Shown in pieces: positions 1-10,907 of a stretch of 64,000 bases of DNA. Position 1 is the stretch's first letter. Each line of letters starts with the position of its first letter. The DNA comes from Cyprinodon diabolis (lineage: Eukaryota; Chordata; Actinopteri; Cyprinodontiformes; Cyprinodontidae): positions 3,559,956-3,623,955 of the forward strand of contig CM060062.1 in the NCBI GenBank assembly GCA_030533445.1. The letters are read 5' to 3'. The notes under the pieces were generated by a model that did no database searches, was not told the origin of the DNA, and saw nothing but the letters and a program-made list of their open reading frames with translations. The translations under genes were made by a program, and so were the position numbers.

Positions 1-266
1 GCAAAATGTCTTAAATAAAGGGTATTTACCCATAATTTGAGCAGAAAATTAAGATGCTTGCCAATGGAATGAGGATTTTACTCTTTAAATAAGGGAATTA
101 GGTAATATACACTTAAAATAAGATAATGAAGCAGTATTTTTTCCTATTTCAAAAGTAAATTGTCTTGTTCCATTGGTAAAGTGTCTCATTTACCTCCTCA
201 ATTCAAGAAAAAACCCACTTGTTTTAAGAAAAAATGACTTATCTAGATTTAGATTTTCCTCCAGTG
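1..266. mobile_element. MITE copy, cut by window start
   Basis: This is a diverged reverse-orientation copy of the 277-bp MITE at 18572-18848. Shared landmarks include the TTGCCAATGGAAT and TTGTCTTGTTCCATTGG segments in the same order. Its inner end (about 254-266) resembles the TTTTTGCAGTG terminus, while the other terminus lies before the window. It is non-coding; the class is inferred as hAT-like from the better copy. Confidence 0.6.
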
Positions 267-3200
267 TGTAGTTAAAGACATCCTCTGTGGCTACGCTTTG
301 GAGCTTTCTCTCTGCGGTTCGTTTTCCTAAAAAGAGATCACTCAGGAAAAACTCTTATATAACACTTTATAACTTATATGCATTAAATAACCATGAGACA
401 TGAAAACAGATTTTGATAGAAATTCTAATCTTATTCAGATCAGAGAAGTTGCTTAGTTACAGAAGGCAGCTGCTTACCAACCGGGCTCACTTCTCAGTAA
501 GTGGCCCCGATAAACAGGCAGAAAAACATTTTATACTTCAGTCTGCAACATCATCATATTTTCAGTCGTACATGTTAGCAGATGAAGAGACATCCATGGC
601 TAATGCCTTTTCAAAATATTACACTTTGTTCTCAGCTGAAGGACACTGCTCCCATTCAATTCCCAAAACTTTGCCACGTACAGAATGAAGATTATAACTG
701 AATGACGTGCCCCTACCCGTCAATTCTTTAGATCAGCCAAGGCTGTCAACTGGCCTGACTAGGCTACTAGTGCAAGTACAAGAACGTCCTTGAAGTGATG
801 GAAAAACTGAGAATTGCTGCATCTGAGAATCCATCCCAGTGTCTCACCTATAGGTCGCCCTCTTTCTTCTGGCTTCAGGTATTCTGCAAAAGGAAAATTC
901 AACTACTGGTGTGCTAAACTCTTAAAGGAACAGCCTCATACGTCTCGATACACTGTAAAAAACAACCTAAAGATCTTTCCCCAAAAAAATCAAACGAATA
1001 ATTTGCGGTCAATTTGGTTTATATGAATTTACTCAGATTGTATTACTAAATTGTATCTAATTTCAATATGTATTAAACACCAAGATAAAGTAGGTAACAA
1101 CTACTCAAAATTAAAAACACAGACAGACCTCAGGCGGTTCCAAACCCATGATCTTGATGCCCTGTATTATGCTGTAAGGCAGCAATGTTACAAACTCCAC
1201 CATCCAGGCTGCTATCTTGACTTTTCAACAGTTAGTCAGACTGTGTATCCATCATGGCTGCACAATTAGTCTGAATTAAAACTTTTTGACTATTGATTAT
1301 TTTGGTACTTGTAAGGTTTTTTTTTAATGGTTTTCATGGATTGTTATTTACCACTGTTGTTGGAAAACATATTTCTCTTATTTCATGTATTGATTTATGT
1401 GATTTACTCACTGAAAAAAAGTTTTTCACTCAGTCTGTTTCACCTACAAGGCCACACAATGCCTGAATAAGGGGTTACAAAAAAGATTCTCTCTCAAGGT
1501 TTATTCATAACATGTTACTGTTAAACCAAAGTGTCTGTAATTTCTTTTGACACTGACTACTTTTTATTATTGTAAATAAGGGGGAAAGAACGCTGCCCAG
1601 ATCAGAACAGGGATGATTACCATATGGTGCCGTATGATGAAATGTTCTCTCTTTGCAAAGATACAACAAAATGCAGACTGACTGAAATCCATTGATCGCC
1701 ATTTATTTAACTGGAGTGAATAGTTGAATACTTTTTTCTCATGACAACCACCCAACAAAATCTTTCGTCAGTTTGCTGCTTTTTATTTGACACAATGCAG
1801 TTTAGTACTTTGCCTGCTGGTCGGCTCAAAATTTTATTTCCCAATTGTTCAGAAATGCTTCATTTTTCTATGAGTCAAATAGACAAAAACAAAATAACCT
1901 TAGAAGAAGCAGGTTTACCAGAGAGGCTGGCAACCTGATTATAAACTTCACAAACTGAAAGCACCACAGCTGAGAATAGGAAGGAAACAAGTGGCATAAG
2001 CTGTGCTGCCCACACAGTGCACATCATGACAGGTGGAATATTTGCTAGAACACCAGCAATGCTAGCGGGCCAGGCTATGTTCTCACAAGGCATCAAAACA
2101 ACCTTTGCTGCCAATTACTTGTCAGCTTTTCTCTGCTCCTGGTTCTTTTTGTCTTTAGTGACAATAGCTAGGCTGCCTTCCAGGAGCCTTCTTGCTCCTC
2201 CTTTCTTTTAAGGTAAAAATATATTGTGGCAACATTTGCATTGTGCAAATCTGAAGATGTTTTCCTGCCAATGGTGCGTCCTGACAGCTGGCAGCCCATC
2301 TTCTACCAGAGCCCTTAATCTTCATCCTTCTTTAAAACTGATTTAATAGAAATAAGAAAAAAAAAACTACAAGTAAGGAGTCATTGCAGTTTTCCAGACT
2401 ATTTTGTGATTTCATATTTGGATCTCACTTTGAACTGAAAACTAATAGATATTAGTTAAAATTGATCAGTGATTGTTCACGTGTAAAGATAGTGGAAATA
2501 AGGAATCCTTGAAATGTGTCAAAGTCTGATTTTTAAGGTCTTCATTCTGACCTAGATCTAGATTAGTGTTTTTCAACTCAGAGCCCCGTTTCACCCACCA
2601 GGTTTACCAAAAAAATTTTTCAAACCTGAAATTAGAGAAAATCTGAGTTTCACAAAAATAGTTTCCTCAACCGCTAAATCTGTTAGCATAGTAAGATCAT
2701 CCCAGAGCTAACCTGGTCAGCAGCAGATCTTCCTTCATAAACTCTCTGCCCCTCTTAAAGCTAATCATGTTGTTCTGCCGTAGTCTTATGCGAACAACAA
2801 AAAGGAAATATTTTACTAGGGGTCCATTTTAATAAGCAGGTTTAACAAACTCAAATCTTCATCTCTGAATTGATCTAGCTTAAGGTTGGAAACGCTGAGT
2901 TTTCAGTTTCATGAAAGCTGCTATTAGTTAGTTTAATCAACTCTGAGTAGATCCACTCAGAGTTTAACACGTGCATAACAAGGATGAAAAGCCATTATCA
3001 GTGGAGCCCCGATTTAACATGTCACCATGACAACAGGCAACAGGAAGTACCCATTTCTCCCTACTGAAACTAGAGATTTAAAGTTGTAGGGAAGTCCTAT
3101 TTAAATTTCAAATCCTTCTGGCTTAAACATGTATATAAATGCATTCTACCATGTTGACCCAAAATTTATAAAATATCTATTAAAGAAAATCCTGTCTTAA

Positions 3201-3430
3201 ATTGTGTTTATTTTTTCCCCGTTATCTTATTCAGGCCAGTTAGTTATACGTCAGCCTAAACACCTAAATTCGGCCAATCGTATATCAGCGGTCATCTGTC
3301 ATCAAATGTTTTCGGTCATAGCATCTTGATTCATATGTCGCAGCTAATATACGCAACGGTTGAAATAAGAAATAAGAATAATTTCTTTTCCCATTGAGTT
3401 CCGTCCCAGTTTTCACGGGGATGGACATCT
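267..3430. other. Intergenic, no gene recognised
   Basis: AT-rich sequence with only short unrelated open frames and no convincing exon. The one local structure I can support is a dyad at 2940-2963, with 9-bp arms (ACTCTGAGT/ACTCAGAGT) around a 6-base loop. It may be the end of an unidentified MITE. Confidence 0.5.
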
Positions 3431-4690
3431 GTGTCTTCGGCAGTGTTTATTTCGTCAGCTTTTTTTAATTTAGTCTTAGTCACAATGACAAAAATCTATT
3501 TTAGTCTTAATCATATTTAGTCATTGCCTTCCGGATTTAGTTTTAGTCTTAATCTGAATGACGAAAATCAATTTTAGTCTTTATTTGTCATTTTTGTCAA
3601 CGCTGTAAATAATAGAACTTCTCCACACACTGCTTTTTTTAACATATACAGTATATCATACTGTACAGAATAAAAATTGTTCACACGCAGCTTCTGTTTT
3701 TCTCTATTTTCTTTATATAAAACTGTGCTGAATAGAACTTCACACACCGATTCTCTTTTTAACATATATCCCACTGCACACATTGAACCTTTTGTCCGCT
3801 TGTTTCATCATATCCACAAAGTCTTCATCCTCAATGGTCCCTGCAGTGAGGCCAGAACGCCCAATCCACTTTTCCACTGAGATCTGCAGGGCTTTCTGCT
3901 CTTTGGCGTCAGACTTGGGGGTGCATCTCTGCAACAGACTTCCCTTCCTACCCCAACCTCTGATCTGGCTGTGGTCTCACTGTTTCAGGTATCTAGTTGG
4001 GAGGAAGAAATTTAAACGATTAATATCCAGTTTATCAGTTGAACATCTTTCTTCTATGACAGAGAGACAGACAGAGACAGGCACAGGAAGGCACACACAC
4101 TCAGCCACGTGCATGCCCCCTGTGCACGCACACACACCCGTTCCTACTACTACAGGCCCACCCGTTCATTACCTTTGTCCATATGTCAGCTGTTGGCACC
4201 TCCGAAGTCGCTAGAGATTCGCTGTGTTCTTCCCTGCCATGTTGAAGCTGCAGACTCTGGTGGCGTCCTGCCTCCGGTGTTTTCCGTCGAGTTGCAAACG
4301 AAATGGCTCCATACATCCAGGCGTTGTTTAACAAACCGCACACCAGTATCCACAATTACTGCGAAGTTGAGCTATGAGTATAAGCCCTCTGCTACCACTG
4401 ACTGAGCGGCACGAGGGACTGTGGGACAGGCGCCCTGTAGGGACGAGCAGGGCAACAACGTGTAGTCTTCTATGAAGCTCAAGAAACACTTATATTAACA
4501 ATTACAAATTCATTATAAACAATTACATTTATTAATGTCCATTCGTCAATGGATCGTAAATTTCGTCTGTCTTCCATCATATTTTTATTTTCTGGAAACA
4601 ATTTTTGTGCGTTTTCGTCTCGTCATCATCACGGGAAAAAGGGGCGTTGACTAAATATTATCCAGTTTTCATTTTCAAAGGAGCTGCGTT
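3430..4690 (-). mobile_element. Decayed hAT-type DNA transposon
   Basis: The left part (about 3440-3600) and right part (about 4530-4680) are built of repeated TTTAGTC/GACTAAA and cgtcAAC-type motifs, a pattern typical of the subterminal regions of some fish hAT elements. Between them, on the minus strand, lies a transposase-like coding fragment (3740-3934). A further piece with the same GACTAAAACTAG motif lies at 6240-6340, suggesting that the element was broken up by later insertions, including the LINE fragment at 4680-5480. Precise ends and target duplication were not found. Confidence 0.45.
3740..3934 (-). pseudogene. hAT transposase exon fragment
   Basis: The minus-strand frame encodes about 64 residues. 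The stretch IEDEDFVDMMKQADKRFNV resembles the region of hAT transposases where a D-x-F motif precedes an RY/RF-V-P motif, before the catalytic core. A splice-acceptor-like TGTTGCAG directly precedes the frame near 3933-3940, so it was probably an internal exon. After RFNV the similarity ends and the frame runs into unrelated sequence, so the exon is broken. There is no catalytic DDE region nearby. The surrounding motif-rich ends support a hAT remnant. Family assignment is by eye; a domesticated ZBED-type gene fragment is a less likely alternative. Confidence 0.45.
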
Positions 4691-5480
4691 GTCTAAGGCA
4701 GTACGCAGAGAACTAGCAACCCCATCAACAAAATCATCAACCTGTGAAGGGGAATAAACTAAGCTTTTGCACTCTGCAGCACAGCTCAGCGACACAGAGG
4801 AGAGAGAAAGTGAAGCAGATTATTTAAAATTTAAAACTACACTATCTGATAAAGATCTACTAAAATGTAACCTTCTTTTGGGGGAGGAGAACTCTGTTAA
4901 AGTAATCCTGAAGGTTATTAGAAAGTGGTCAGAGAGGACAGGGTTGTGAGGAAATACTGTTATTTCTTCACATTCTATGCCGTATGTCAACACAAGATGA
5001 GAATGTGTGGGACTATTCACATTTTGAACAAAGCCAATAGTGTCTAAGATAGCATTAAAGGCTGCTCTTAAGCTATCGCCTTCAATGTCAGCATGGATGT
5101 TAAAATCTCCCACTATGATGACCCTGTCAGTATTTAATACCAAATCAGAAAGGAACTCTGAAAACTCATCTAAAAATTAGGGACCTGGTGGACGATACAA
5201 AGTTACAAAAAGAAGAGGTTTTCTTGCTTTGAAATTTGGATCAGGGAAATTAAGGGTTAAATGTTCAAAAGAGTTGTAGGTATTAACTGCCGTGGGAGTA
5301 ATCAGTAAGTCAGACTGGAAGATTGTTGCTACTCCTCCTCCTCGCCCAGAACTTCTGGGTATGTGAAAATTTAAATAGCTTGAAGGAGTTGCCTCATTTA
5401 TGCTCACATAATCCTCTTGCTGCAGCCAGGTTTCTGTAAGGCAACATAAGTCAATATGATTATCACAAATCATGATACAA
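4680..5480 (-). mobile_element. Non-LTR LINE fragment (endonuclease region)
   Basis: A minus-strand piece of an APE-type non-LTR retrotransposon of the L2/CR1 type common in teleosts. It covers the endonuclease domain and a short linker, whose recognisable remains continue to about 4680. The reverse transcriptase and 3' end are absent, and the 5' edge is near 5480. No target duplication was seen. Confidence 0.75.
4820..5473 (-). pseudogene. LINE AP-like endonuclease domain, broken
   Basis: Two frame-compatible segments (5473-5177 and 5143-4820, 330 bases apart) make up an apurinic-like endonuclease, the domain that nicks target DNA during target-primed reverse transcription. Visible motifs are TETWL with the catalytic Glu near 5432-5434, a SGRGGGVA stretch, a YRPPGP motif, VGDFN with the Asp/Asn pair near 5100-5107, and a terminal SDH with the catalytic His near 4925-4927. 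A stop codon follows YRPPGP in frame, and the THSH-LVLTY region looks shortened compared with the family, so this copy cannot make a full protein. It belongs to the L2/CR1-type group by overall appearance; the exact clade is not certain. Confidence 0.8.
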
Positions 5481-6239
5481 AAGGAATCCCTAAATTATAT
5501 CCAAAGCAAGTATTTCATTACATACTTTTTATTTTTGGTTAATGACCCAGGGGAAAAGGTACAAAGATCTTTGAATATTTATCTTTCATTGTCATCTTAT
5601 TTCTATATATTTAGATGTGATGTAAATGTTTCCTTGAATTATCATTAAACATTTTTTTTAAATGTTTTCTTTAAGTATTTTAACATTTTAGTTGGCATAT
5701 TCTTTCAATTAAGGTCTGGATGCCATGGGATTACAAGTCAGTTATGTAGGTTATTTCTATATTTTTATACCAAAATCCAGTGAATTTTAATCTACTTTGA
5801 CCTCTGAGCAGCAGTAATAAATGGGTAAATTGAAGGAATAAAGTAGAGAGAAGAATGTTTTTGTTCTTTGCTTTTTTGGAGCAATGAAGATTTTATTGAT
5901 CTGTGTGTAATGCAGAATTCATAGTAGATCAGGAAGTGTTTGCTTTACGATGGAAACCTTGTATGTTCAAAACCATTCCTTTATTGTGCATTTTGTTAGC
6001 TTGTCTGTCTGCTAAATTAACCAATATGATTTTAAACTAGATCTGCTATTTTCACAACTTTTGTGAGACACTTTTTTATAAAGTAGAGCATTAATTCATA
6101 AAAAAGTTTATTTGAATTCCATAAATCAAAGTTTTCTGCCCAACATCGATGATGAACTGCATGGCAGCATTCTATACCCGGCTATTGTAGATTGTAGAAC
6201 GGTCAGTCTGGTAAAGATCTTATTACTATACGAAATTGT
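5481..6239. other. AT-rich intergenic sequence
   Basis: No coding signal, recognisable repeat terminus or RNA gene seen. Homopolymeric T and A stretches dominate. Confidence 0.5.
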
Positions 6240-6340
6240 AAAGGTTCATTGACTAAAACTAGACTAAAACCTTTTTAAGTTTTAATCAACTAAAACTGAA
6301 TAAGACTATTACGTATAGCATGACTAAAAATTGTTCATGA
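6240..6340. mobile_element. Fragment of hAT-like element end
   Basis: Contains TTGACTAAAACTAG followed by GACTAAAACC and further ACTAAAA motifs, the same motif set in opposite orientation as the 3440-3600 region. It is probably the other end of the same decayed element or of a related copy. Confidence 0.35.
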
Positions 6341-6593
6341 AACCTTCACCTTCCGATGAGAAGCCCTTCTTTCACTGGTTTGCATCATGTTGCGGGTAAA
6401 ATGCTTTTTAGGTTTGTGACAATTTTGATTAAACATCTTTGTTCTTCTTCCAACCCTGCTCTTGAGGTCAGAAATCAGGAAAAACATATTTTTCATTAAA
6501 CATCATGAGACACATACATTTTATAAACAAAGAGTGAAAAGCTGATGTGAGGACAAGCATCATGTTAGGTTTATTCAATGATTATAAAATTAA

Positions 6594-7222
6594 CAGAGAT
6601 GGCAAAAGTACTCACTTTCCGTACTTGAGTAAAAGTACAGATACTTGTGTTAAAAAATACTCTGGTAAAAGTGGAAGTACTGATTAAACTTCTTTACTCA
6701 AGTAAAAGTAACAAAGTACAGGCTTGTAAATTTACTTAAAGTATAAAAGTAAAAGTAGAAACCTCTTTTTTCATGCCGTTGCCTACATTTTAAATGGATG
6801 TCTGCCAATAGGACTAGATCTCCGTTGTGTTCATTTTCAATCATCTCGTCGTCCATGCTACTATGCTAACGCCACCGCCACCAAGCTGCAATGATTTGCC
6901 GCCAATGAATACCGCCGAATCTGTCGATTCATCTTGTAGTGGTGCGTCAAATGCAACGTAGATTCCCATCCAATTAGACTGAATTTGGTATTGATGACAT
7001 GAAAAATAATAACGGTAACTCCATTGAAATGATTCAAAACTAAAGTAACGAGCCAATTTTTTAAAATTTAAGGAGTAGAAAGTACAGATATTTGTGTAAA
7101 AATGTAAGGAGTAGAAGTAAAAAGTCGCCATAAAAATAAGTAGTAAAGTAAAGTAAAAATATCAGAAAAATCTACTTGAGTACAGTAACGAAGTATTTGT
7201 ACTTCGTTACTTCCCATCTCTG
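6594..7222. mobile_element. hAT MITE with perfect 8-bp TSD
   Basis: The 629-bp element begins CAGAGATGG and ends CCATCTCTG. It is flanked by an identical 8-bp direct repeat AAAATTAA (6586-6593 and 7223-7230), the target-site size of hAT transposons. The body is full of the AAAAGTAC/GTACTTGAGTA motifs known from an abundant fish MITE. It has no transposase; the minus-strand open frame inside is fortuitous. Confidence 0.88.
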
Positions 7223-7672
7223 AAAATTAATGTGTGTTCATATGAAACATTGTAGAAATGAGATGCTCACTCTGTCTCATGATTCAGTCGTGGAGCGTCC
7301 TGTCTTATGACCTGATCAACTGTCCTGTCAGAACAATACTCTGTTTGTAACCATGTGTTATGTTCTGTTAATAAAGTGCTCTGCAGAGGAGATCCGGTGG
7401 GAGACAGAGTGTTTGAACGTTGGGTGCAACTGTCTCTCCTCCTGCAGGAAGTTGTTTGAAAATCCCTTACGATGTATTTCAGTTCTTCTTTTAATAACCT
7501 ACATTTTTTAAACCCAACACATCAGTTCAAAAAAGGAAGGAAATAATTTAAAACTTTCAGCTGTGTTCTGTCTGCTGAGAGTTTAATCGTCACATTTATA
7601 CGTCTGACTTTTTTTTTCCCCCTCAGCAGAATGGGGCTTATTGGCCCGTTTTTTTTCTTCTTTGTTTTGCAG

Positions 7673-7869
7673 GTAATGAACCATCCCCGCTGGGCTCAGT
7701 GGAGAGCTACAACCCTGTGAAGCGGCGTTGGGAGTACGTAGCGTCCATGCCCACTGCGCGATGCTCTTCTGCTCTGCTGCAGACGGCCAGCATCCTCTTT
7801 GTGATCGGGGGAGTCGCCCAGGGACCCAGTAACGCTGTGGAGGCCCTCTGCTTACAGGAGACAGTGTGA
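7673..7869 (+). CDS. klhdc8b: KLHDC8B-like kelch protein, terminal coding exon
   Basis: An exon coding for the last ~65 residues of a kelch-repeat protein. Its start follows a strong acceptor (pyrimidine-rich run then TTTTGCAG at 7665-7672). The exon opens in phase 1, completing a Gly codon from the previous exon, and ends at TGA 7867-7869. Recognisable features are LGSVESYNP, a Trp (RRWEYV) and SMPTARCSSA, one kelch blade, followed by LFVIGGVAQGPSNAVEALCL near the C-terminus. This pattern matches the C-terminus of vertebrate KLHDC8B as I remember it more closely than KLHDC8A. The family consists of kelch beta-propeller proteins; KLHDC8B is reported in cytokinesis. No ATG occurs in this frame early on, so simple ORF finding misses it. 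Upstream exons were not recognised in 1-7672; they may lie before the window behind a long intron. Confidence 0.88.
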
Positions 7870-8093
7870 CGCTGGCCAGTGCTGGCCTTAATGCAGCACC
7901 TGTTGTTTCCTTGTGATGAGCAGAAACTGTAAAACAGGAGTGAGATCAAATTCAGATACTCTCCTTCTTTGACGCTCCACAATCGAATCCACTCTCCTAC
8001 TGGGATGTCAAAGACTTCTTCAATATGTGTCTTCAGAGGAAAGTTTTTTAGAGCTGGACTCTGATGCAGATTACTGTGATTGGCTACAATAAA
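7870..8093 (+). promoter_or_regulatory. Probable klhdc8b 3' UTR and poly(A) signal
   Basis: Sequence directly after the klhdc8b stop codon. The first canonical AATAAA on this strand is at 8088-8093, giving a ~220-base 3' UTR if used. It is followed by an A-run, so it could be incidental and the true site could lie further on. Confidence 0.4.
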
Positions 8094-10092
8094 AAAAAAA
8101 ACTGCTAGCATTTCTACTCCATCAGAGGGAAGGAAACAACAACCCGACACAATCCTGATTTCTGGAGAAACAACACGGCTTGAACTGTTGAGTATTTTTC
8201 AGAATAAAAGCAGGGTATTTTTCTGGATACTAAAGGAACATAGGGCCATATTTAAAACTCTCGGCAGCGGCGGCGGACGGCAGCACCAGCTGGCAACGAC
8301 TCTTTCCTACATCCTCAGAAGCAGCGCTTGGGTTAGGTTTAGATGGTGGCATTCAGAGAACGTCTGATGTTGCCTCTTTGTTCTATAGGTCTGTTGTCAT
8401 TTTAGGTGTGAACCTTAGCGCTGCTAACAACCGCTACATCAGCAGTGCTGGTCCCTGACATGCCTTCACACCACAAGCAAGTCAAGGACCTGCCGTCAGG
8501 AAAACCTCCTCTCTCCCCAACAGGAGCCCCTCTTCAGTTCAACCTCAATCAAGAAGGTGATTGGGGGTAAACTTGTCATTTTCTTTGCCTCACATTTCAG
8601 CATTTCTAAACCACACTGTTCAATCCCCCCAACGCACACACAACAGTACACCCCCATTCAATGCAGCTCAGTGTGGATTTTGCTCATGGAGTGAATGTAG
8701 AAGTACTTGCTGCACTGAAGCATCATGGTAAATTAGCTTCCTATCACATGGAGATCTTCTCCTCTGGAATTACCGGAGTTTGCTTTACTAGAAACATCAG
8801 CATGATGTCAGCCAGACACTGGATGTTCGGCTGACCGCAGCAGTAGATGTACTTAGAAAACCCAGAGACTCGATCTGTAAAGGCCAGAGCAAGCACGGAT
8901 CCGATTTTGCGTCCGATCCTACAGAAAACCGTGTCGTGGCGTGTGACGCTCATTGAAATTCAATGGGGATGATCACACCCGACACGATTTTAAGCAATGT
9001 TGCTGCGTAGCTCCGACTGCGATAGAACCCTAGTCTATATAGACAGCAAATCTGCAACAATTTCATGGGTCCCACAGGAAGAGAGACGCAGTAACAAAGT
9101 AAAACATGTCCACTTTGGAGGAAAATGCTGAATAAAATCTGTTAATCGCAAAGGGAAAGAGTCAGTTTGGAGTCGCATGTCACGTATATAGTAAGAGGGA
9201 CAGTCTGGTGCAAAAGAAATTAATGAAACATTAAAATAGAAAACTATACCCATGATAGGAGTTCAGGAGACAGAAAACGGATAAAGAATTGATCCTCTTT
9301 GAGCCTCACAAAAACAATGAGGGACAGACAGCGAAATTTATCCATCTTCTTGAAATAAAGAACTTTAGGAGGAGAAAAAAAAACGGAGAAAGTAGTTATC
9401 CTTTTTGGGCCTCACAAAAAAAAAACGGAAAAAAAGAAAGAAAAACTCGAATAAACTTTCCTTCACTCACCTTCTTTTCTTTAGACGTAGATCTCATTTT
9501 GTTTTTATTATATGAACATTCTCTATCTGTTCTGGTTTGAGCTTTATAGAATGTGCTGGTGTTTTTTATTAATTTTTATTTCGATAGCTTTTCCTAATCT
9601 GTGCAAGTGAAACGCTGCAAATTGTTTTAAGATGTTTATAGCTTAGAGACAGAAGTGAAAAAATCTGTGCAGATCTGCCCACCCTGCCTAATTGGAGCCT
9701 CTCTATAAGCATTCAGTGTGATGTGGAAAAAGGGATCCGGTGGGTTTTGGGCTTAAAACCTAGGCTACCTAATTTTCTGATACCCCTTTATTTACCTTTA
9801 AACATAATGTGTTTCTTAGAGGAAATCTCTCTGAAAGGTTAAGCTGTTCTAATTCCATCTAAAACATCTTTATTTCAGAGATCTGAAAAAAAATCTGCAG
9901 AAACAATCATAAAAAAACTGCTTTCTTAGACTTTAGGGGTAAACTTAGTACAGAAACATCTAGAGGACATTTAGCCCCGGAGGACTGAGACGGACTTTCC
10001 AGGCCGCGTATATCAGGCAGGCTAGAAAAGGAAGTATATATACGTAAGAGGATTTTAATTAAGGAAGTTTTACCAGTTAGGCTCATTTTTTG
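8094..10092. other. Intergenic, no gene recognised
   Basis: No exon-like segment could be supported. Short open frames lack family resemblance. Two similar phrases, about 30 bases each (GATCCTCTTTGAGCCTCACA near 9291 and ATCCTTTTTGGGCCTCACA near 9399), hint at a small local duplication. Confidence 0.45.
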
Positions 10093-10286
10093 TTAAAGGA
10101 AAAGTCCGGTCAGTGAGGAATAATCAATGCATCGTTATCTATGCCTAAAACGTATACGTTTGTGGTGATTTAATGAATTTAGCGTTAATCAGTAAAAAAA
10201 CAATAATTTCTGATGTGATCACTGAGTCTGGGAGCGGCCATTTTTGTCCAAATATAGTAGCCCCTCCCTCCTGCCATCTTCCGGCA

Positions 10287-10305
10287 GTGACGTCACGGTG
10301 CGGTA
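10287..10305. repeat. 19-bp inverted repeat with CRE, left arm
   Basis: GTGACGTCACGGTGCGGTA, perfectly inverted at 10714-10732. The first ten bases contain the TGACGTCA palindrome, the consensus CREB/ATF site. The same pair occurs in copy 2 at 21215-21233 and 21642-21660. In copy 3 only one arm (35423-35441) is intact. Confidence 0.85.
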
Positions 10306-10441
10306 AGCCTAGCGCCATTCTCCCCGCTTTACAAGCTAAATCAATGGGAACTACTAGACACATCTGCAATCAACAACAATTATTGAAGATTTCCAGAGGA
10401 CTTCACCATTGAAATTCACCAGAGCTATAGTGAAACTGACA

Positions 10442-10673
10442 ATGCCCACGTGCATGGCAGCTGGATGCTGGAATACATCGGGTAAAAGTGAAAAAAAGAG
10501 TTATTCCACCTTTCTGATTCCTGATCCTCCACGGACAGGTTGGTCGTTGGATCGCCAACTTGAAGAGGGAGGATTTGCCATCGAACTTCTGGCCAGAGAA
10601 AAAACACGTAATATGTAGCCAACATTTGGAAGAAGAATGTTTTCAAGACGACTTGGATAATAGCGTGTTGTGA
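10442..10673 (+). pseudogene. THAP domain segment of TTAA element, copy 1
   Basis: The ATG at 10442 opens a frame MPTCMAAGCWNTSGK, which carries the first pair of zinc ligands of a C2CH THAP finger (Cys-x4-Cys). After FLIPDP the sequence continues in the +1 frame as GRWIANLKRED, then VICSQHLEEECF (Cys-x2-His, the second ligand pair, followed by the usual hydrophobic stretch). THAP fingers bind DNA and occur at the N-terminus of P-element and Kolobok-type proteins. The two halves are separated by a net one-base frame change near the CCACGGACAGG segment (about 10535-10545), so the domain cannot be read as one frame. The same break is present in copy 2. A tiny intron there is possible but I see no good splice sites. 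Confidence 0.75.
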
Positions 10674-10907
10674 CAAACACCAGATACAGCACTGGGACTT
10701 GATCAACAGCCGATACCGCACCGTGACGTCACAAACCAGTAGGTGGCAGTAGTGTTCTTTGACAAACATGGATGCCTCCAGTAAAGCACATTCACATGAA
10801 AATTACTCTGAATTTAAAAAACTGATAATTTATTCAAGAGTATGTAATAATCTCATATTTAAAGTACTTTCAGAAGTTTAAATTCTGAATATGACCGGAC
10901 TTCTCCG

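Larger units (their letters stand above)
10097..10907 (+). mobile_element. THAP-carrying TTAA element, copy 1
   Basis: An ~810-bp element starting AGGAAAAGTCCGGTCA and ending with the inverse TGACCGGACTTCTCC. The left flank is TTAA (10093-10096); the right TTAA is not preserved. It contains a THAP-type coding segment (10442-10673) between two arms of a 19-bp perfect inverted repeat (10287-10305 and 10714-10732). Further copies lie at 21029-21834 and, inverted, at 35249-36049. THAP plus TTAA target sites points to the Kolobok superfamily; no transposase is present, so the copies are non-autonomous. Confidence 0.8.

Noticed and set aside
7707..8150. 147-codon minus-strand ORF
   Set aside because: Antisense shadow of the klhdc8b exon and its 3' UTR; no family resemblance.
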